A DNA stretch of 39,978 bases from an uncultured cyanobacterium (GTDB taxonomy: Bacteria > Cyanobacteriota > Cyanobacteriia > Thermostichales > Thermostichaceae), in assembly GCA_937944885.1 (NCBI GenBank), contig CALFBB010000050.1, positions 1 through 39,978 of the forward strand. The letters run 5' to 3'. Positions 16,199-24,334 of the stretch are shown piece after piece. A program made the translations under genes and the position numbers. The notes under the pieces were generated by a model. That model saw only the letters and a program-made list of their open reading frames with translations, did not search any database and was not told the DNA's origin. Positions within the stretch are counted from its first letter, which is position 1. Each line of letters begins with the position of its first letter.

Positions 16199-17857
16199 AT
16201 GCTAAACGGGATCCCGTTTGCTGATTTCAACCTGGAGATCTTCTCTCCTTTGGTGGCTGACCTAGCGGAGTCAGGAGTCCTAGATGCACTGGAATCGGAG
16301 GCCATCAAAACCAACTTGGAGCGGTTTTTGTTGGTGCTGACTGTCTCTTTGAGTGTGGCGACTTTACCGCAAATCTTTCGCTGGGTACGGCAAATTCCCT
16401 ATACCTTGCTTCTGGTGGTTGTGGGAGCGGCCTTAGCTCTGGTGGATGTGCGCTTGGTCAATCTCTCGCCCGAGTTGATCCTGACCATTTTCTTGCCCCC
16501 GTTGCTGTTTGAAGCTGCCTGGAACCTGAAGTGGGGGGATCTGCGGCGGGATCTCTTCCCGATTACCCTCTTTGCGGTAGTGGGGGTAACCATCTCCGTT
16601 GTGGGTATTGGCTTAGGATTGGCCCAGTGGGCTGGGATCCCCTTATCGCTGGCTTTGTTAATCGGGGCTAGCCTATCGGCTACCGACCCGGTTTCGGTGA
16701 TTGCCCTGTTTCGGGAGTTGGGGGTAGGGGAGCGCATCCGAACGTTGATGGAAGGGGAAAGCTTGTTCAACGATGGGGTGGCCGTGGTCGCTTTTGGTCT
16801 GTTGGTTGGGATCCCCTTGGGTATCGAAACTTTTGATCTGCGGGTTACTGTGCTACGGGTTTTTACGGTGGTGGGGATCGGTGTCGGCATGGGGGCGCTG
16901 GTAGGCTTTGGCATCTCCTACCTAACGCAACGGTTTGATCTGCCTTTGGTGGAGCAATCCCTAACCTTAATTGCTGCCTATGGCACCTATTTGGTGGTGG
17001 AAGAATTGGGTGGATCCGGTGTTATCGGAGTGGTCACTACTGGGCTAATTTTAGGCAATTTTGGATCTCGTATTGGCATGAACCCGCGTACCCGTTTGAT
17101 CGTGAGCGAGTTTTGGGAGTTCCTTGCCTTTTTTGTAAATTCCATTGTTTTTTTATTGATTGGGGATCAGATTCGGTACAACACTTTGGGAGACAATCTT
17201 ATCCCGATTGGAGTAGCCATTATCGCCATGGTGGGATCCCGTGCCCTATCCACCTACGGCCTCAGCAGTTTCTACAACATGACGCTGTTCATTAACCCCA
17301 GAGGTGCTGAGGCGCAGTCAATTCCTTGGTCAGTACAAACGATACTCTGGTGGGGAGGATTGCGGGGGTCGGTTGCCATTGCCTTGGCCCTGAGCGTGCC
17401 TGAATCCTTGCCTGGACGGGAAGTTATCATTGCTACAGTATTTGGTGTGGTTCTCTTTACCCTTTTGGTGCAGGGATTAACCGTAAAACCACTCCTGCTT
17501 AGCCTCAATCTGCTGGGAGAAGATCAACCCCAAAAGCAGGAGTATTTAGAAAAACTAGCCCGTCACAAGGCTCTACAACGGGTTCTGGAATACTTAGTGA
17601 AAGGTGATCGCCGAGTGGGGGTAGAGGCCGATTTTTACCAGTACCAGAAAGCCTTAGTAGAAGGTAGGATCCGGGATTTGGAAGTAGAAATCAACACCCT
17701 GCAAAGTCAATATCCGCAACTCAAAGACTTTGCCGCTCAACAACTGCGAGAAGAGCTTCTAGCCATTGAGGCCGATACCTATGCCGAATACATGCGTTCC
17801 GGTCAGCTCCAGCGAGAGTTGGCCCCCTTCCTGCAAGAGGTGCTAGAGCAAGCCTGA
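16199..17857 (+). CDS. CPA1-family Na+/H+ antiporter (NhaP/NhaS type)
   Basis: The 552-residue protein has about 12-13 membrane segments in residues 35-420 and a soluble C-terminal domain of about 120 residues rich in charged helices. Diagnostic motifs are FLPPLLFEAAWNLKW, GASLSATDPVSVIALFRELG and EGESLFNDGVAVVAFG (the ND pair of electroneutral CPA1 exchangers), plus WWGGLRGSVAIALALS. It exchanges Na+ (or K+) for H+ across the plasma membrane for salt and pH balance. ATG 16199 is used; the first ~30 residues vary in the family. The tRNA-derived repeats lie just upstream. Confidence 0.9.
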   Translation: MLNGIPFADFNLEIFSPLVADLAESGVLDALESEAIKTNLERFLLVLTVSLSVATLPQIFRWVRQIPYTLLLVVVGAALALVDVRLVNLSPELILTIFLPPLLFEAAWNLKWGDLRRDLFPITLFAVVGVTISVVGIGLGLAQWAGIPLSLALLIGASLSATDPVSVIALFRELGVGERIRTLMEGESLFNDGVAVVAFGLLVGIPLGIETFDLRVTVLRVFTVVGIGVGMGALVGFGISYLTQRFDLPLVEQSLTLIAAYGTYLVVEELGGSGVIGVVTTGLILGNFGSRIGMNPRTRLIVSEFWEFLAFFVNSIVFLLIGDQIRYNTLGDNLIPIGVAIIAMVGSRALSTYGLSSFYNMTLFINPRGAEAQSIPWSVQTILWWGGLRGSVAIALALSVPESLPGREVIIATVFGVVLFTLLVQGLTVKPLLLSLNLLGEDQPQKQEYLEKLARHKALQRVLEYLVKGDRRVGVEADFYQYQKALVEGRIRDLEVEINTLQSQYPQLKDFAAQQLREELLAIEADTYAEYMRSGQLQRELAPFLQEVLEQA

Positions 17858-17919
17858 GTCCGCTGGCTATTGGCTATGTGGGTAAACTAAAGGAACCAGA
17901 ATTTGGTCCCGTTGTGCTT

Positions 17920-18906
17920 ATGAGCGAGACGCTTACCCCACCTCAGGCTGCTGCCGTTACCCCGTCTGAGCCTGCCATTGCCGTCCAAGGCCTAACAAAA
18001 ACCTACCGTACCGGCTTCTGGATGAACAAGGTGGTGAGTCCTCTTAAGGATTGTTCACTGACGGTGGCGCGGGGAGAAACCTTTGGGCTGCTCGGGCCAA
18101 ACGGAGCTGGTAAAACCACTACCATCAAATGTCTACTGGGTATTGTGGATCCCACCAGTGGCAGTGGTACCCTGCTAGGCAAGCCCTTAGGGGATCGCTC
18201 CATCAAGCAGCGGATAGGGTACCTGCCGGAAAACCCTTATTTTTACGACTATTTAACAGCCTGGGAGTTTCTTCATTTTGCTGGGCAAGTGTTCCGGCTG
18301 CCCAACTGTGTTTTGCAGGAGCGGATCCCGCAACTGTTGGAGTTGGTAGGACTTTCTATAGACACCGCCCGCAAAAAACAGCTGCGTACCTACTCGAAAG
18401 GGATGTTACAACGCACAGGCATGGCCCAAGCGCTGATTAATGATCCGGAGCTGGTGTTTCTGGATGAGCCAATGTCTGGGCTGGATCCCATCGGTCGCTA
18501 CCAAATGCGCGAGATCATTTTGTCCTTGAAGCAGCAGGGTAAAACCGTCTTTTTCAACAGCCACATCCTGGCAGATGTGGAGATCATCTGCAACCGGGTG
18601 GGCCTGATTATTGGGGGTAAACTGGTGCAACAGGGTACCTTAGACGAGCTGCTCGGACAAACTCAAACCTATGTGGTGCACGGACATGACGGCGATGTCC
18701 ATCAATTCCAGGATCGGCTAGAGCATTTTCATCTGCAGGGATCCCATTGGTCGGGAGAATGGGGTGGATCCCTACCGGAGTTGCTGGGCATCCTCACCGG
18801 GGCAGGGGCAGTGGTAACCGATTTGCGCCTACAGCGGCAGTCGCTAGAGGAATATTTTGTGGATCAGGTGCGGGCAGTAGAGGGGGATCGCCCCGTATCT
18901 GTCTAG
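17920..18906 (+). CDS. ABC transporter ATP-binding protein (CcmA/NatA-like)
   Basis: From ATG 17920 the protein has 328 residues. It has Walker A GPNGAGKTTT, Q-loop GYLPENPYF, signature YSKGMLQRTGMAQALI (a variant of LSGGQ, common in this export-type family), Walker B LVFLDEPMSGLD and H-loop NSHIL. A C-terminal domain of about 90 residues follows, as in DUF4162-bearing ATPases. It would power an ABC-2 exporter, but no permease gene is adjacent: the next gene is convergent ubiX. The frame is open to a GTG at 17878, so the start is uncertain. It lies 62 bases after the antiporter gene. Confidence 0.88.
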   Translation: MSETLTPPQAAAVTPSEPAIAVQGLTKTYRTGFWMNKVVSPLKDCSLTVARGETFGLLGPNGAGKTTTIKCLLGIVDPTSGSGTLLGKPLGDRSIKQRIGYLPENPYFYDYLTAWEFLHFAGQVFRLPNCVLQERIPQLLELVGLSIDTARKKQLRTYSKGMLQRTGMAQALINDPELVFLDEPMSGLDPIGRYQMREIILSLKQQGKTVFFNSHILADVEIICNRVGLIIGGKLVQQGTLDELLGQTQTYVVHGHDGDVHQFQDRLEHFHLQGSHWSGEWGGSLPELLGILTGAGAVVTDLRLQRQSLEEYFVDQVRAVEGDRPVSV

Positions 18907-18926
18907 GCACGGGATCCCTAGCCTGG

Positions 18927-19574
18927 CTAAGCCTGGGGCGGTACAGTTAGGGCACTGTGCTGTCGCATCCCTTGCCAGCGCTGTATCAGATCGCTGTCGA
19001 TACCGAATTGATCCAACGCCTTGACCACAACAAAATCCACCAGATCCAGGAGAGTACGCGGCTGATGGTACCAGGCGGGGATAGCTGGCACAATCCGCAC
19101 TCCTGCTTCTGCCAAGGTAGTCAGGTTGCGCAGGTGAATCAAACTGAAGGGGGTTTCTCGCGGCACCAGCACCAATCGCCGCCCCTCCTTGAGCTGGACA
19201 TCGGCGGCCCGTTCCAGCAAGTCAGAACTGAGCCCGGCGGCCAGCTTGGCCACAGTGCCCATGCTGCAAGGGATCACCAACATCCCTTCGGTGCGGTAGG
19301 AACCACTAGCAATGGGGGCCCCCACATCTTGCCAACGGTGACAGACTAGGGATCCCGTCTCGCTTTCTGCCTGTTGCCGCCAGAAGAGGGCCTGTTGCTG
19401 CGGATCCACCGGTAGCTGTCTCTGCTGCTCCCCCTGCCACACCTGATAGGCGGCCTTGGAGGCCACTAGCTCGACGCAGTAGTCCAGGCTGAGCAAAACA
19501 TGCAGAGCCCGCACAGCGTAGAGCATGCCCGAGGCACCGGATATGCCGAGAATAATAGGCTTGGAAGAAATCAA
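18927..19574 (-). CDS. ubiX: Flavin prenyltransferase UbiX
   Basis: The 215-residue flavoprotein makes prenylated FMN from FMN and dimethylallyl phosphate, the cofactor of UbiD-type decarboxylases used in quinone synthesis. Recognisable segments are PIILGISGASGMLYAVRAL at the N-terminus, GAPIASGSYRTEGMLVIPCS in the middle, and RRLVLVPRETPFSLIHLRNL. The only visible start in the right place is TTG 19574; there is no clear Shine-Dalgarno, so the true start is uncertain. It follows nusA on the same strand after 75 bases without an obvious terminator, so it may be read through from rimP-nusA. Confidence 0.92.
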   Translation of the reverse strand: MISSKPIILGISGASGMLYAVRALHVLLSLDYCVELVASKAAYQVWQGEQQRQLPVDPQQQALFWRQQAESETGSLVCHRWQDVGAPIASGSYRTEGMLVIPCSMGTVAKLAAGLSSDLLERAADVQLKEGRRLVLVPRETPFSLIHLRNLTTLAEAGVRIVPAIPAWYHQPRTLLDLVDFVVVKALDQFGIDSDLIQRWQGMRQHSALTVPPQA

Positions 19575-19649
19575 AACCGATACAAAATCAACAGGGCAGA
19601 TCTTTCCCTTAGTTTATCGTTTCCGATTGGCAGGGATCCCTGGCGAGCG

Positions 19650-21020
19650 CTACTCTTGAGGCTGAGCAATATCGAACTCGACATCGTAGTCGAAGTCTTC
19701 TTCTTCCTCGAGCCAATCTTCTTCCATCAAATCCTCCTCCAAATCCTCTACCTCCCGGTAAGGCTGTTCTTCGTAGTCCTTCTCCTCTAGGCCCAAAGCA
19801 GCTCGTTCTGCCCGTCGTTGGAAGCGCTGCAAAGCCTCTGAGCTCATGAAGGGGTAGGGCAAGCCTTGGGCTTTGGCTTCCTCTTGCGCGGCTCGGTAAC
19901 TTTCCACTTCCTTGATGTCGATTTTCCAGCCCGTCAGGCGGGCGGCCAGACGCACATTCTGCCCTTCCTTGCCGATGGCCAAACTGAGCTGATCACTGGT
20001 CACTAGCACATGCGCCTGCTGAATCTCCGGATCCACCAGCAACACCTCCACCACCTTGGCAGGGCTGAGGGCATTGGCAATGTAGGTGGCCGGATCCGGT
20101 GACCAACGAATCACATCAATTTTCTCGTTGCGTAACTCAGCCACCACTGCTTGAATGCGGGAGCCGCGAGCGCCGATACAGGCTCCTACTGGATCCACAT
20201 CCCGCTCCACCGTATCCACCGCAATCTTGGTGCGCGGCCCCACAGTGCGCGAGGGTGGGTTGGCTTCCCGTGCCACTGCCACGATCCGCACCACATCGTC
20301 TTCGATCTCCGGCACCTCATTGGCAAACAGGTTCACCACCAGGCCCGCATCAGCCCGCGACACCTGTAACTGTGGGCCCCGCCGGGATCCCTCGTATACC
20401 CGCTTGAGGTACACCTTCATCACCGCATTGGGGACATAGCGATCGCTGGCCAGTTGATCTCGCTTGAGCAGTTCTGCCTCAACTTCTGGCTGCCCAAACC
20501 CGCTGGATACGGACATGATCACCGTCTGCCTTTCCACACGCACAACCCGCGCCTGCAAGACTGTATTTTCCAGATCGCGGAATTCTTCTTGAATCAGACG
20601 GCGCTGCTGATCCCGTAATTTTTGGGCCAGCACCTGCTTGGTTTGAATAGCTGCCATCCGGCCAAACTCCGCCTGCTGCGGCGTCACATCATCAGTGACC
20701 TCCCAACCCACCTCTGCTTCTGGGTAATCTTGCTGCACATCATATAGGGAGATCTCGTGATCTGGGTTTTGCACCTGTTCGACAATAGTTTTGGTGGCCA
20801 GCACGCGAAAGCCACCCGCCTCCACATCCAACTCCACATCGAAGTTGGCAAAGTGATCTTCCTCAAAAGTTACATCCCGCTGCGTGGTTTTACGGTAACG
20901 CTCGTAACCCTTCAGCAGCGCCTCCCGCAGAGCATCAGTAACCACATGACGAGGCAAGTTGCGCTCCCGTGAGATCATTTCCACCATTTCTGCTAAACCG
21001 GGCAGAGGCACCATTGACAT
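19650..21020 (-). CDS. nusA: Transcription termination/antitermination factor NusA
   Basis: The 456-residue protein has the NusA N-terminal RNA-polymerase-binding domain (about 1-130), an S1 domain (about 135-200), and KH1/KH2 with GARGSRIQAVV and GKEGQNVRLAARLTGWKIDI. It modulates pausing, termination and rRNA antitermination. After the KH domains comes an approximately 40-residue very acidic tail with runs such as EDLEEDLMEEDWLEEEE; it lacks the AR repeats of E. coli NusA. ATG 21020 has AGGAGAA upstream. It follows rimP by 66 bases. The usual next genes, ylxR/rnpM and infB, are absent and ubiX stands there instead. Confidence 0.96.
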   Translation of the reverse strand: MSMVPLPGLAEMVEMISRERNLPRHVVTDALREALLKGYERYRKTTQRDVTFEEDHFANFDVELDVEAGGFRVLATKTIVEQVQNPDHEISLYDVQQDYPEAEVGWEVTDDVTPQQAEFGRMAAIQTKQVLAQKLRDQQRRLIQEEFRDLENTVLQARVVRVERQTVIMSVSSGFGQPEVEAELLKRDQLASDRYVPNAVMKVYLKRVYEGSRRGPQLQVSRADAGLVVNLFANEVPEIEDDVVRIVAVAREANPPSRTVGPRTKIAVDTVERDVDPVGACIGARGSRIQAVVAELRNEKIDVIRWSPDPATYIANALSPAKVVEVLLVDPEIQQAHVLVTSDQLSLAIGKEGQNVRLAARLTGWKIDIKEVESYRAAQEEAKAQGLPYPFMSSEALQRFQRRAERAALGLEEKDYEEQPYREVEDLEEDLMEEDWLEEEEDFDYDVEFDIAQPQE

Positions 21021-21086
21021 AAGAACCGTTCTCCTAAAAGAATGCTAAAAACCTGCTTCGCGTCACCCCGTAAGGATCCCTGAGTC

Positions 21087-21560
21087 CTATTCAGTTTCGG
21101 CCTCAGCAAGAGACACCTGCTTAACCGAAGCACGAGGTAACCGGACTCGCCGCCCTTTCAAAGACAGCAGCACGTTTTCCTCATCGCGGCCCAAGAGATG
21201 GCCTGACCAGAGCACTTTGCCTTTGTAGGGGGCATTCAGGGTAACCTCCACCGCAAAGCCTTTGAATACAGTGAAATCTCGGTCACTGTTTAAGAGGTTA
21301 CCGAGGCCGGGGCTGGAGATCTCTAGTACATACTGGCCAGGAATCACATCCACCCGATCCAGTTCCGCTTCCAAGGCTTGACTCATGACCTCGCAATCGG
21401 CATGACTGGTTTCTCGCTTCGGATCTAGCGGGCGAATATCGACCCGCAGGGTGGGCGGATATTGGTTGGTGTGAAAAACCATCTGCACCAACTCGTACCC
21501 CAGTTGAGTAGCCAGGGGGCGGGCCAGAATTTCTAGCTGCGGGATTAGAGGATGAACCAT
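21087..21560 (-). CDS. rimP: Ribosome maturation factor RimP
   Basis: About 157 residues from ATG 21560 (a GTG two codons earlier is also possible). The N-terminal domain has LEILARPLATQLGYELVQM and the conserved DCEVMSQALEAELD, then YVLEISSPGLGNLL; the C-terminal Sm-like domain has FAVEVTL and VLLSLKGRRVRLPRASV. RimP assists 30S subunit assembly. The rimP-nusA pairing is conserved in bacteria. A leader with a terminator-like hairpin precedes the gene. Confidence 0.95.
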   Translation of the reverse strand: MVHPLIPQLEILARPLATQLGYELVQMVFHTNQYPPTLRVDIRPLDPKRETSHADCEVMSQALEAELDRVDVIPGQYVLEISSPGLGNLLNSDRDFTVFKGFAVEVTLNAPYKGKVLWSGHLLGRDEENVLLSLKGRRVRLPRASVKQVSLAEAETE

Positions 21561-21605
21561 AAACACTCGATCTCAAAATCAGGCACACCAGGGAACTGTA
21601 GCCCC

Positions 21606-21638
21606 TAAAAACACAAAAAAAGTGGGTGCTAACCCACT
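21606..21638 (-). terminator. Intrinsic terminator-like hairpin in the rimP leader (candidate attenuator)
   Basis: On the minus strand AGTGGGT (complement of 21632-21638) and ACCCACT (complement of 21621-21627) form a 7-bp stem with a 4-base loop, followed by a run of seven T and then GTGTTTTT. It ends about 45 bases before rimP. The gene on the other side is transcribed away from it, so this hairpin lies within the rimP leader and does not end another gene. Bacterial rimP-nusA operons are known to carry such attenuators (rimP-leader type); assignment to that class is inference. Confidence 0.7.
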
Positions 21639-21783
21639 CCCCGTTGTTGCTGCGGAGGTTACCAGAGATTAACCCCGGTTGGCAAAGCCGAGGCAATCCC
21701 TCTTTCTCACCTTAAGAGATCCCGCCGGATTTTGCCAGGGGATCCCTTGGCACTCAAATCCACCCCCAAGAAAAGCAACCTCC

Positions 21784-21789
21784 TATAAT
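21784..21789 (+). promoter_or_regulatory. Consensus -10 element of the TIGR02652-like gene
   Basis: A perfect TATAAT lies 60 bases before the ATG at 21849, in the AT-rich gap facing the rimP leader. The -35 position (about 21761-21766) is not TTGACA-like, so an activator or extended contacts may be needed. Distance and strand fit the downstream gene. Confidence 0.5.
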
Positions 21790-21848
21790 GTGGACATAAC
21801 TATGAACAGCTGTGCCCGCACACGCAGTCCGTTTTTGTGGGGTTTTCT

Positions 21849-22370
21849 ATGACGGTTGCCTTTTCCTATCCCATTTTTGGCCCCAGCATCCAGTGCCCCC
21901 ACTGTCGGCAAACAATTGCTGCTCTGACCCTGACAGATACCTATCTGTGCCATCGCCATGGTGCCTTTGAGGTAGATCCCGAACAAGAAGAATTGGTTCA
22001 TTTACAATCGGGGCGGCGTTGGCGCTTCTGGGAAGGCCGTTGGTTCCGTCAACATACCCATGCAGATGGGATCCGCTTTGAGATCCATGAAGAATTGGAT
22101 CGATTGCGGATGCAGGGGCTGCGGGCCACCCAGGTGGTTGTGGCAGAGCGTTATCGGCAATTGCTCACCCCCTACTTAGAGCAGGGATCCCATCGTCGCC
22201 CTGGTCCACCCCGGCTCTACGGCCTACCAGTTAGTTTTAGTTCCAGCCTCCCGGCCGGCTCCAGTGGGAGTGGATCCCCCAATCGCTGGCGGGTGATCAA
22301 CTTTGAGCTAACCCACGAGATTGACCCAGCTATGCGGCAGCCGCAATCCCGTTTGCAACTGTGTGATTAG
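21849..22370 (+). CDS. TIGR02652-like cyanobacterial protein with Cys/His zinc-binding N-terminus
   Basis: From ATG 21849 the protein has 173 residues. The N-terminus GPSIQCPHCRQTI and TDTYLCHRHGAFE gives a C-x2-C...C-x-x-H arrangement that could bind zinc. The middle is rich in Trp and Arg (GRRWRFWEGRWFRQH). A Ser/Gly-rich linker at about 145-155 precedes WRVINFELTHEI. It matches the cyanobacteria-specific family I know as TIGR02652, function unknown. GTG 21837 is an in-frame alternative. It stands alone, divergent from rimP. Confidence 0.75.
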   Translation: MTVAFSYPIFGPSIQCPHCRQTIAALTLTDTYLCHRHGAFEVDPEQEELVHLQSGRRWRFWEGRWFRQHTHADGIRFEIHEELDRLRMQGLRATQVVVAERYRQLLTPYLEQGSHRRPGPPRLYGLPVSFSSSLPAGSSGSGSPNRWRVINFELTHEIDPAMRQPQSRLQLCD

Positions 22371-22474
22371 ATCATCAGCCCGAGCTCCAAGATTGCAACA
22401 GCTGCCCAGACAGAGAAATCTCCCAGTATCCTCCATTGTTCTGAAGCAATACGGCTGCTAGAGGTGACACAGCA

Positions 22475-22546
22475 TGGCTCAGGCGTGATTTGAACACGCG
22501 ACCAAGGGCTTATGAGTCCCCTGCTCTACCGCTGAGCTACTGAGCC
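22475..22546 (-). tRNA. tRNA with CAT anticodon (tRNA-Met, or tRNA-Ile2)
   Basis: On the minus strand GGCTCAG pairs with CTGAGCC with discriminator A. The D-arm is GCTC AGCGGTA GAGC and the anticodon loop CTCATAA gives anticodon CAT; the T-arm is GCGTG TTCAAAT CACGC. The anticodon stem GGGGA/GCCCT has an A-G opposition at its loop end. The first acceptor base pairs, so it is not the initiator type. CAT may be elongator Met, or Ile2 if lysidine-modified; the sequence alone does not settle it. CCA is not encoded. Confidence 0.92.
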
Positions 22547-22547
22547 A

Positions 22548-23025
22548 GATGATCGCTTAACTAGAGTAGCATCCTCCGATCCCAGATGAATCCTCCTGGC
22601 GTAAGGTGATTCAGAATACGCAGGCAGCTGCCATAGCTACTTCCCCTAACAGCAATTTCTTGACCAGAACTTCGCCCTGGCAACCGCCATAGGTCTTGAA
22701 TTTGCGCTGTCTTTTCTCGGCTAACCGAGCTAAAAACTCGAACTGATGAGGAAACTCAGATAATTACCCTTCTACCGCTGTTGCCGATGTAGCAGTTCAG
22801 AACCTCAGAGCAGGGTGAGTCGTTCTGTCGGTTGTCAGGTTGCCTGGGATCCAGAGCCACCGCCAGCTCAAGCCTGAGTGCAGGGCCGGGAACATGAGAG
22901 TAGCCCTCTAGCCCTATACAGCTTTGTTGCAGCTTTATTTCAATTCACAACTTTTTCTTAATAAGTGATTTCGATTTTTGAGGAATCATTTTACTCTGCT
23001 ATGTAGTGTTTCCATCCAAAAAGCT
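22548..23025. promoter_or_regulatory. Gene-free region upstream of apcD4, with promoter area
   Basis: These 478 bases hold no convincing gene. The part near the tRNA is featureless to my eye. From 22900 the sequence becomes AT-rich and carries the CCTATACAGCTTT box (22913-22925), part of a direct repeat shared with the isiX upstream region, followed by -10-like TTCTTAAT/TAATAA at 22955-22964. GGATCC occurs once, at 22847. Confidence 0.55.
22913..22938 (+). promoter_or_regulatory. Shared direct-repeat box, copy A (upstream of apcD4)
   Basis: CCTATACAGCTTT at 22913-22925 is identical to 24097-24109 upstream of isiX. Within it CAGCTTT (22919-22925) is repeated as CAGCTTT (22930-22936), start-to-start spacing 11 bases, followed by AT. 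Tandem half-sites about one helical turn apart are the usual operator form for OmpR/PhoB-type response regulators. It lies 88 to 113 bases before the ATG. Function is inferred. Confidence 0.55.
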
Positions 23026-23499
23026 ATGAGCCTGGTTGCCCAAGTTATTGCTCAGTCAGATGCTGCTGAACGCTTCCTCAGTAGTAGTGAGATCGCTAAG
23101 TTAGAAGATTTCTTTAGTAAAGGTCAAGTTCGAATTCGGACTGCTCAAAAGTTAGCAGATAATGAGCAGAAAATCGTTCAGGAAGGCAGCAAACGCTTTT
23201 GGGCAAAATGTCCCAACACTCCTAGCAACAAAGGAAATCCTCAGAAAACAGCCCTGTGCCAGCGGGATCAAGCCTGGTATATTCGTCTGATCAGCTACTG
23301 CGTTCTAGCGGGCAACGAAAAACCTTTAGATGATATTGGCTTGAATGGAATGCGTGAGATGTACCTCTCTCTGGGTGTACCTCTGCCAAATTTGCGGGTA
23401 GCGATGAGTTGTCTGAAGGATGTAGCTGCTGATGTGCTTTCTGCTGAGGAGATGGCTATGGCTGCTCCCTATTTTGATCGTCTCATCCGTGCTTTCTGA
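23026..23499 (+). CDS. apcD4: Allophycocyanin alpha-like subunit, ApcD4 type (low-light/far-red)
   Basis: From ATG 23026 the protein has 157 residues and a phycobiliprotein globin fold: SLVAQVIAQSDAAERFLSSSEI, then KTALCQRDQAWYIRLISYCV with bilin-site Cys78, then DDIGLNGMREMYLSLGVPL. The region before the cysteine is divergent from core ApcA/ApcD, which keep the ordinary antenna sequence; this points to a specialised paralogue. Followed by an ApcB-like gene and a CP43-like gene, it matches the apcD4-apcB3-isiX cassette reported for low-light-acclimating hot-spring Synechococcus, where ApcD4/ApcB3 make far-red-absorbing helical allophycocyanin. The frame is open to TTG 22978, but the family start fits ATG 23026. 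Confidence 0.85.
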   Translation: MSLVAQVIAQSDAAERFLSSSEIAKLEDFFSKGQVRIRTAQKLADNEQKIVQEGSKRFWAKCPNTPSNKGNPQKTALCQRDQAWYIRLISYCVLAGNEKPLDDIGLNGMREMYLSLGVPLPNLRVAMSCLKDVAADVLSAEEMAMAAPYFDRLIRAF

Positions 23500-23577
23500 G
23501 TAGATAATTTGGTTGTTCTACAGCTGGAAAATTCTCCTTTTTTGTTAGCTGATGCAGTGACTTTTTAAGGAAAACCG

Positions 23578-24063
23578 ATGAAAGATACCATCACTTCCCT
23601 AATCAACCCTGCTGATGAGAGGGGTTCCTACCTAGACGCTTCAGCTTTGGATCAGCTGAACCGCTACTTTCAAAGCGGTAGTATGCGAGTCAAGGCAGCT
23701 AAGACCATCAGTTCCACTGCCAGCAGTATCATCAGCAAAACGGTGGCCAAGAGCTTGCTCTATGGAGATATCACGTTGCCCGGGGGCAATATGTACCCTA
23801 CCCGTCGTTATGCTGCCTGTTTGCGGGACTTAACCTATTTCTTGCGCTATGCCACCTATGCCATGTTGGCTGCCGATACTTCCATCCTCGACGAGCGGGT
23901 GTTGAATGGCCTTAAAGAAACCTACATCACACTAGGGGTTCCTATTGACCGGGTGATTGAGGCACTTAATGCGATGAAGGAGGTGCTGACGGAAAGTCTT
24001 GGAACTGATGCTGGTCAAGAGATGGGAGTATATCTAGACCACATCATTGCTGGTTTGAGCTGA
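23578..24063 (+). CDS. apcB3: Allophycocyanin beta-like subunit, ApcB3 type
   Basis: The 161-residue protein has normal ApcB length. It has [20 protein letters not shown] with Asn71 (the residue methylated in beta subunits) and bilin-attachment Cys81, and [23 protein letters not shown]. It should pair with the upstream ApcD4-like alpha subunit and carry phycocyanobilin. AAGGA lies just before ATG 23578. The gap from apcD4 is 78 bases, so both are probably on one transcript. No core linker genes (apcC, apcE) are nearby, which fits a separate ApcD4/ApcB3 assembly and not the ordinary phycobilisome core. Confidence 0.88.
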   Translation: MKDTITSLINPADERGSYLDASALDQLNRYFQSGSMRVKAAKTISSTASSIISKTVAKSLLYGDITLPGGNMYPTRRYAACLRDLTYFLRYATYAMLAADTSILDERVLNGLKETYITLGVPIDRVIEALNAMKEVLTESLGTDAGQEMGVYLDHIIAGLS

Positions 24064-24096
24064 AGGTTTCCCATTCCGGTTGCCCCTCCTCTTTGG

Positions 24097-24121
24097 CCTA
24101 TACAGCTTTTTCCAACTTTAT
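24097..24121 (+). promoter_or_regulatory. Shared direct-repeat box, copy B (upstream of isiX)
   Basis: The 13-mer CCTATACAGCTTT (24097-24109) repeats copy A exactly. CAGCTTT (24103-24109) is followed by CAACTTT (24113-24119), start-to-start spacing 10 bases, and then AT, as in copy A. It lies 34 bases after the apcB3 stop and about 215-240 bases before isiX. A second promoter for isiX under the same regulator is the simplest reading. Confidence 0.55.
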
Positions 24122-24334
24122 AAAGAAGCTGTTTGAGACCGGGCTTCTTATCGGGTTCAGATAGGAAATAAGCTCATTGTAGTAGGTATTGCTGGAAAAA
24201 GGCTATGGGAGGGGTCTTATCCCTTAGCAGGAACTGTTCAAAGACAGGATTCCTAGAAGAGTTAGAAGCCATCTCTGTCTATCCTCAATGGATGAGACTC
24301 AACAGAAGAAGTCATAGAGAATAAGGACTGAGTG

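Noticed and set aside
22745-22765. CTGATGAG followed by GAAAC, resembling a hammerhead ribozyme core
   Set aside because: There is no stem II between the two core parts and I could not pair convincing stems I and III around them, so it is most likely chance.
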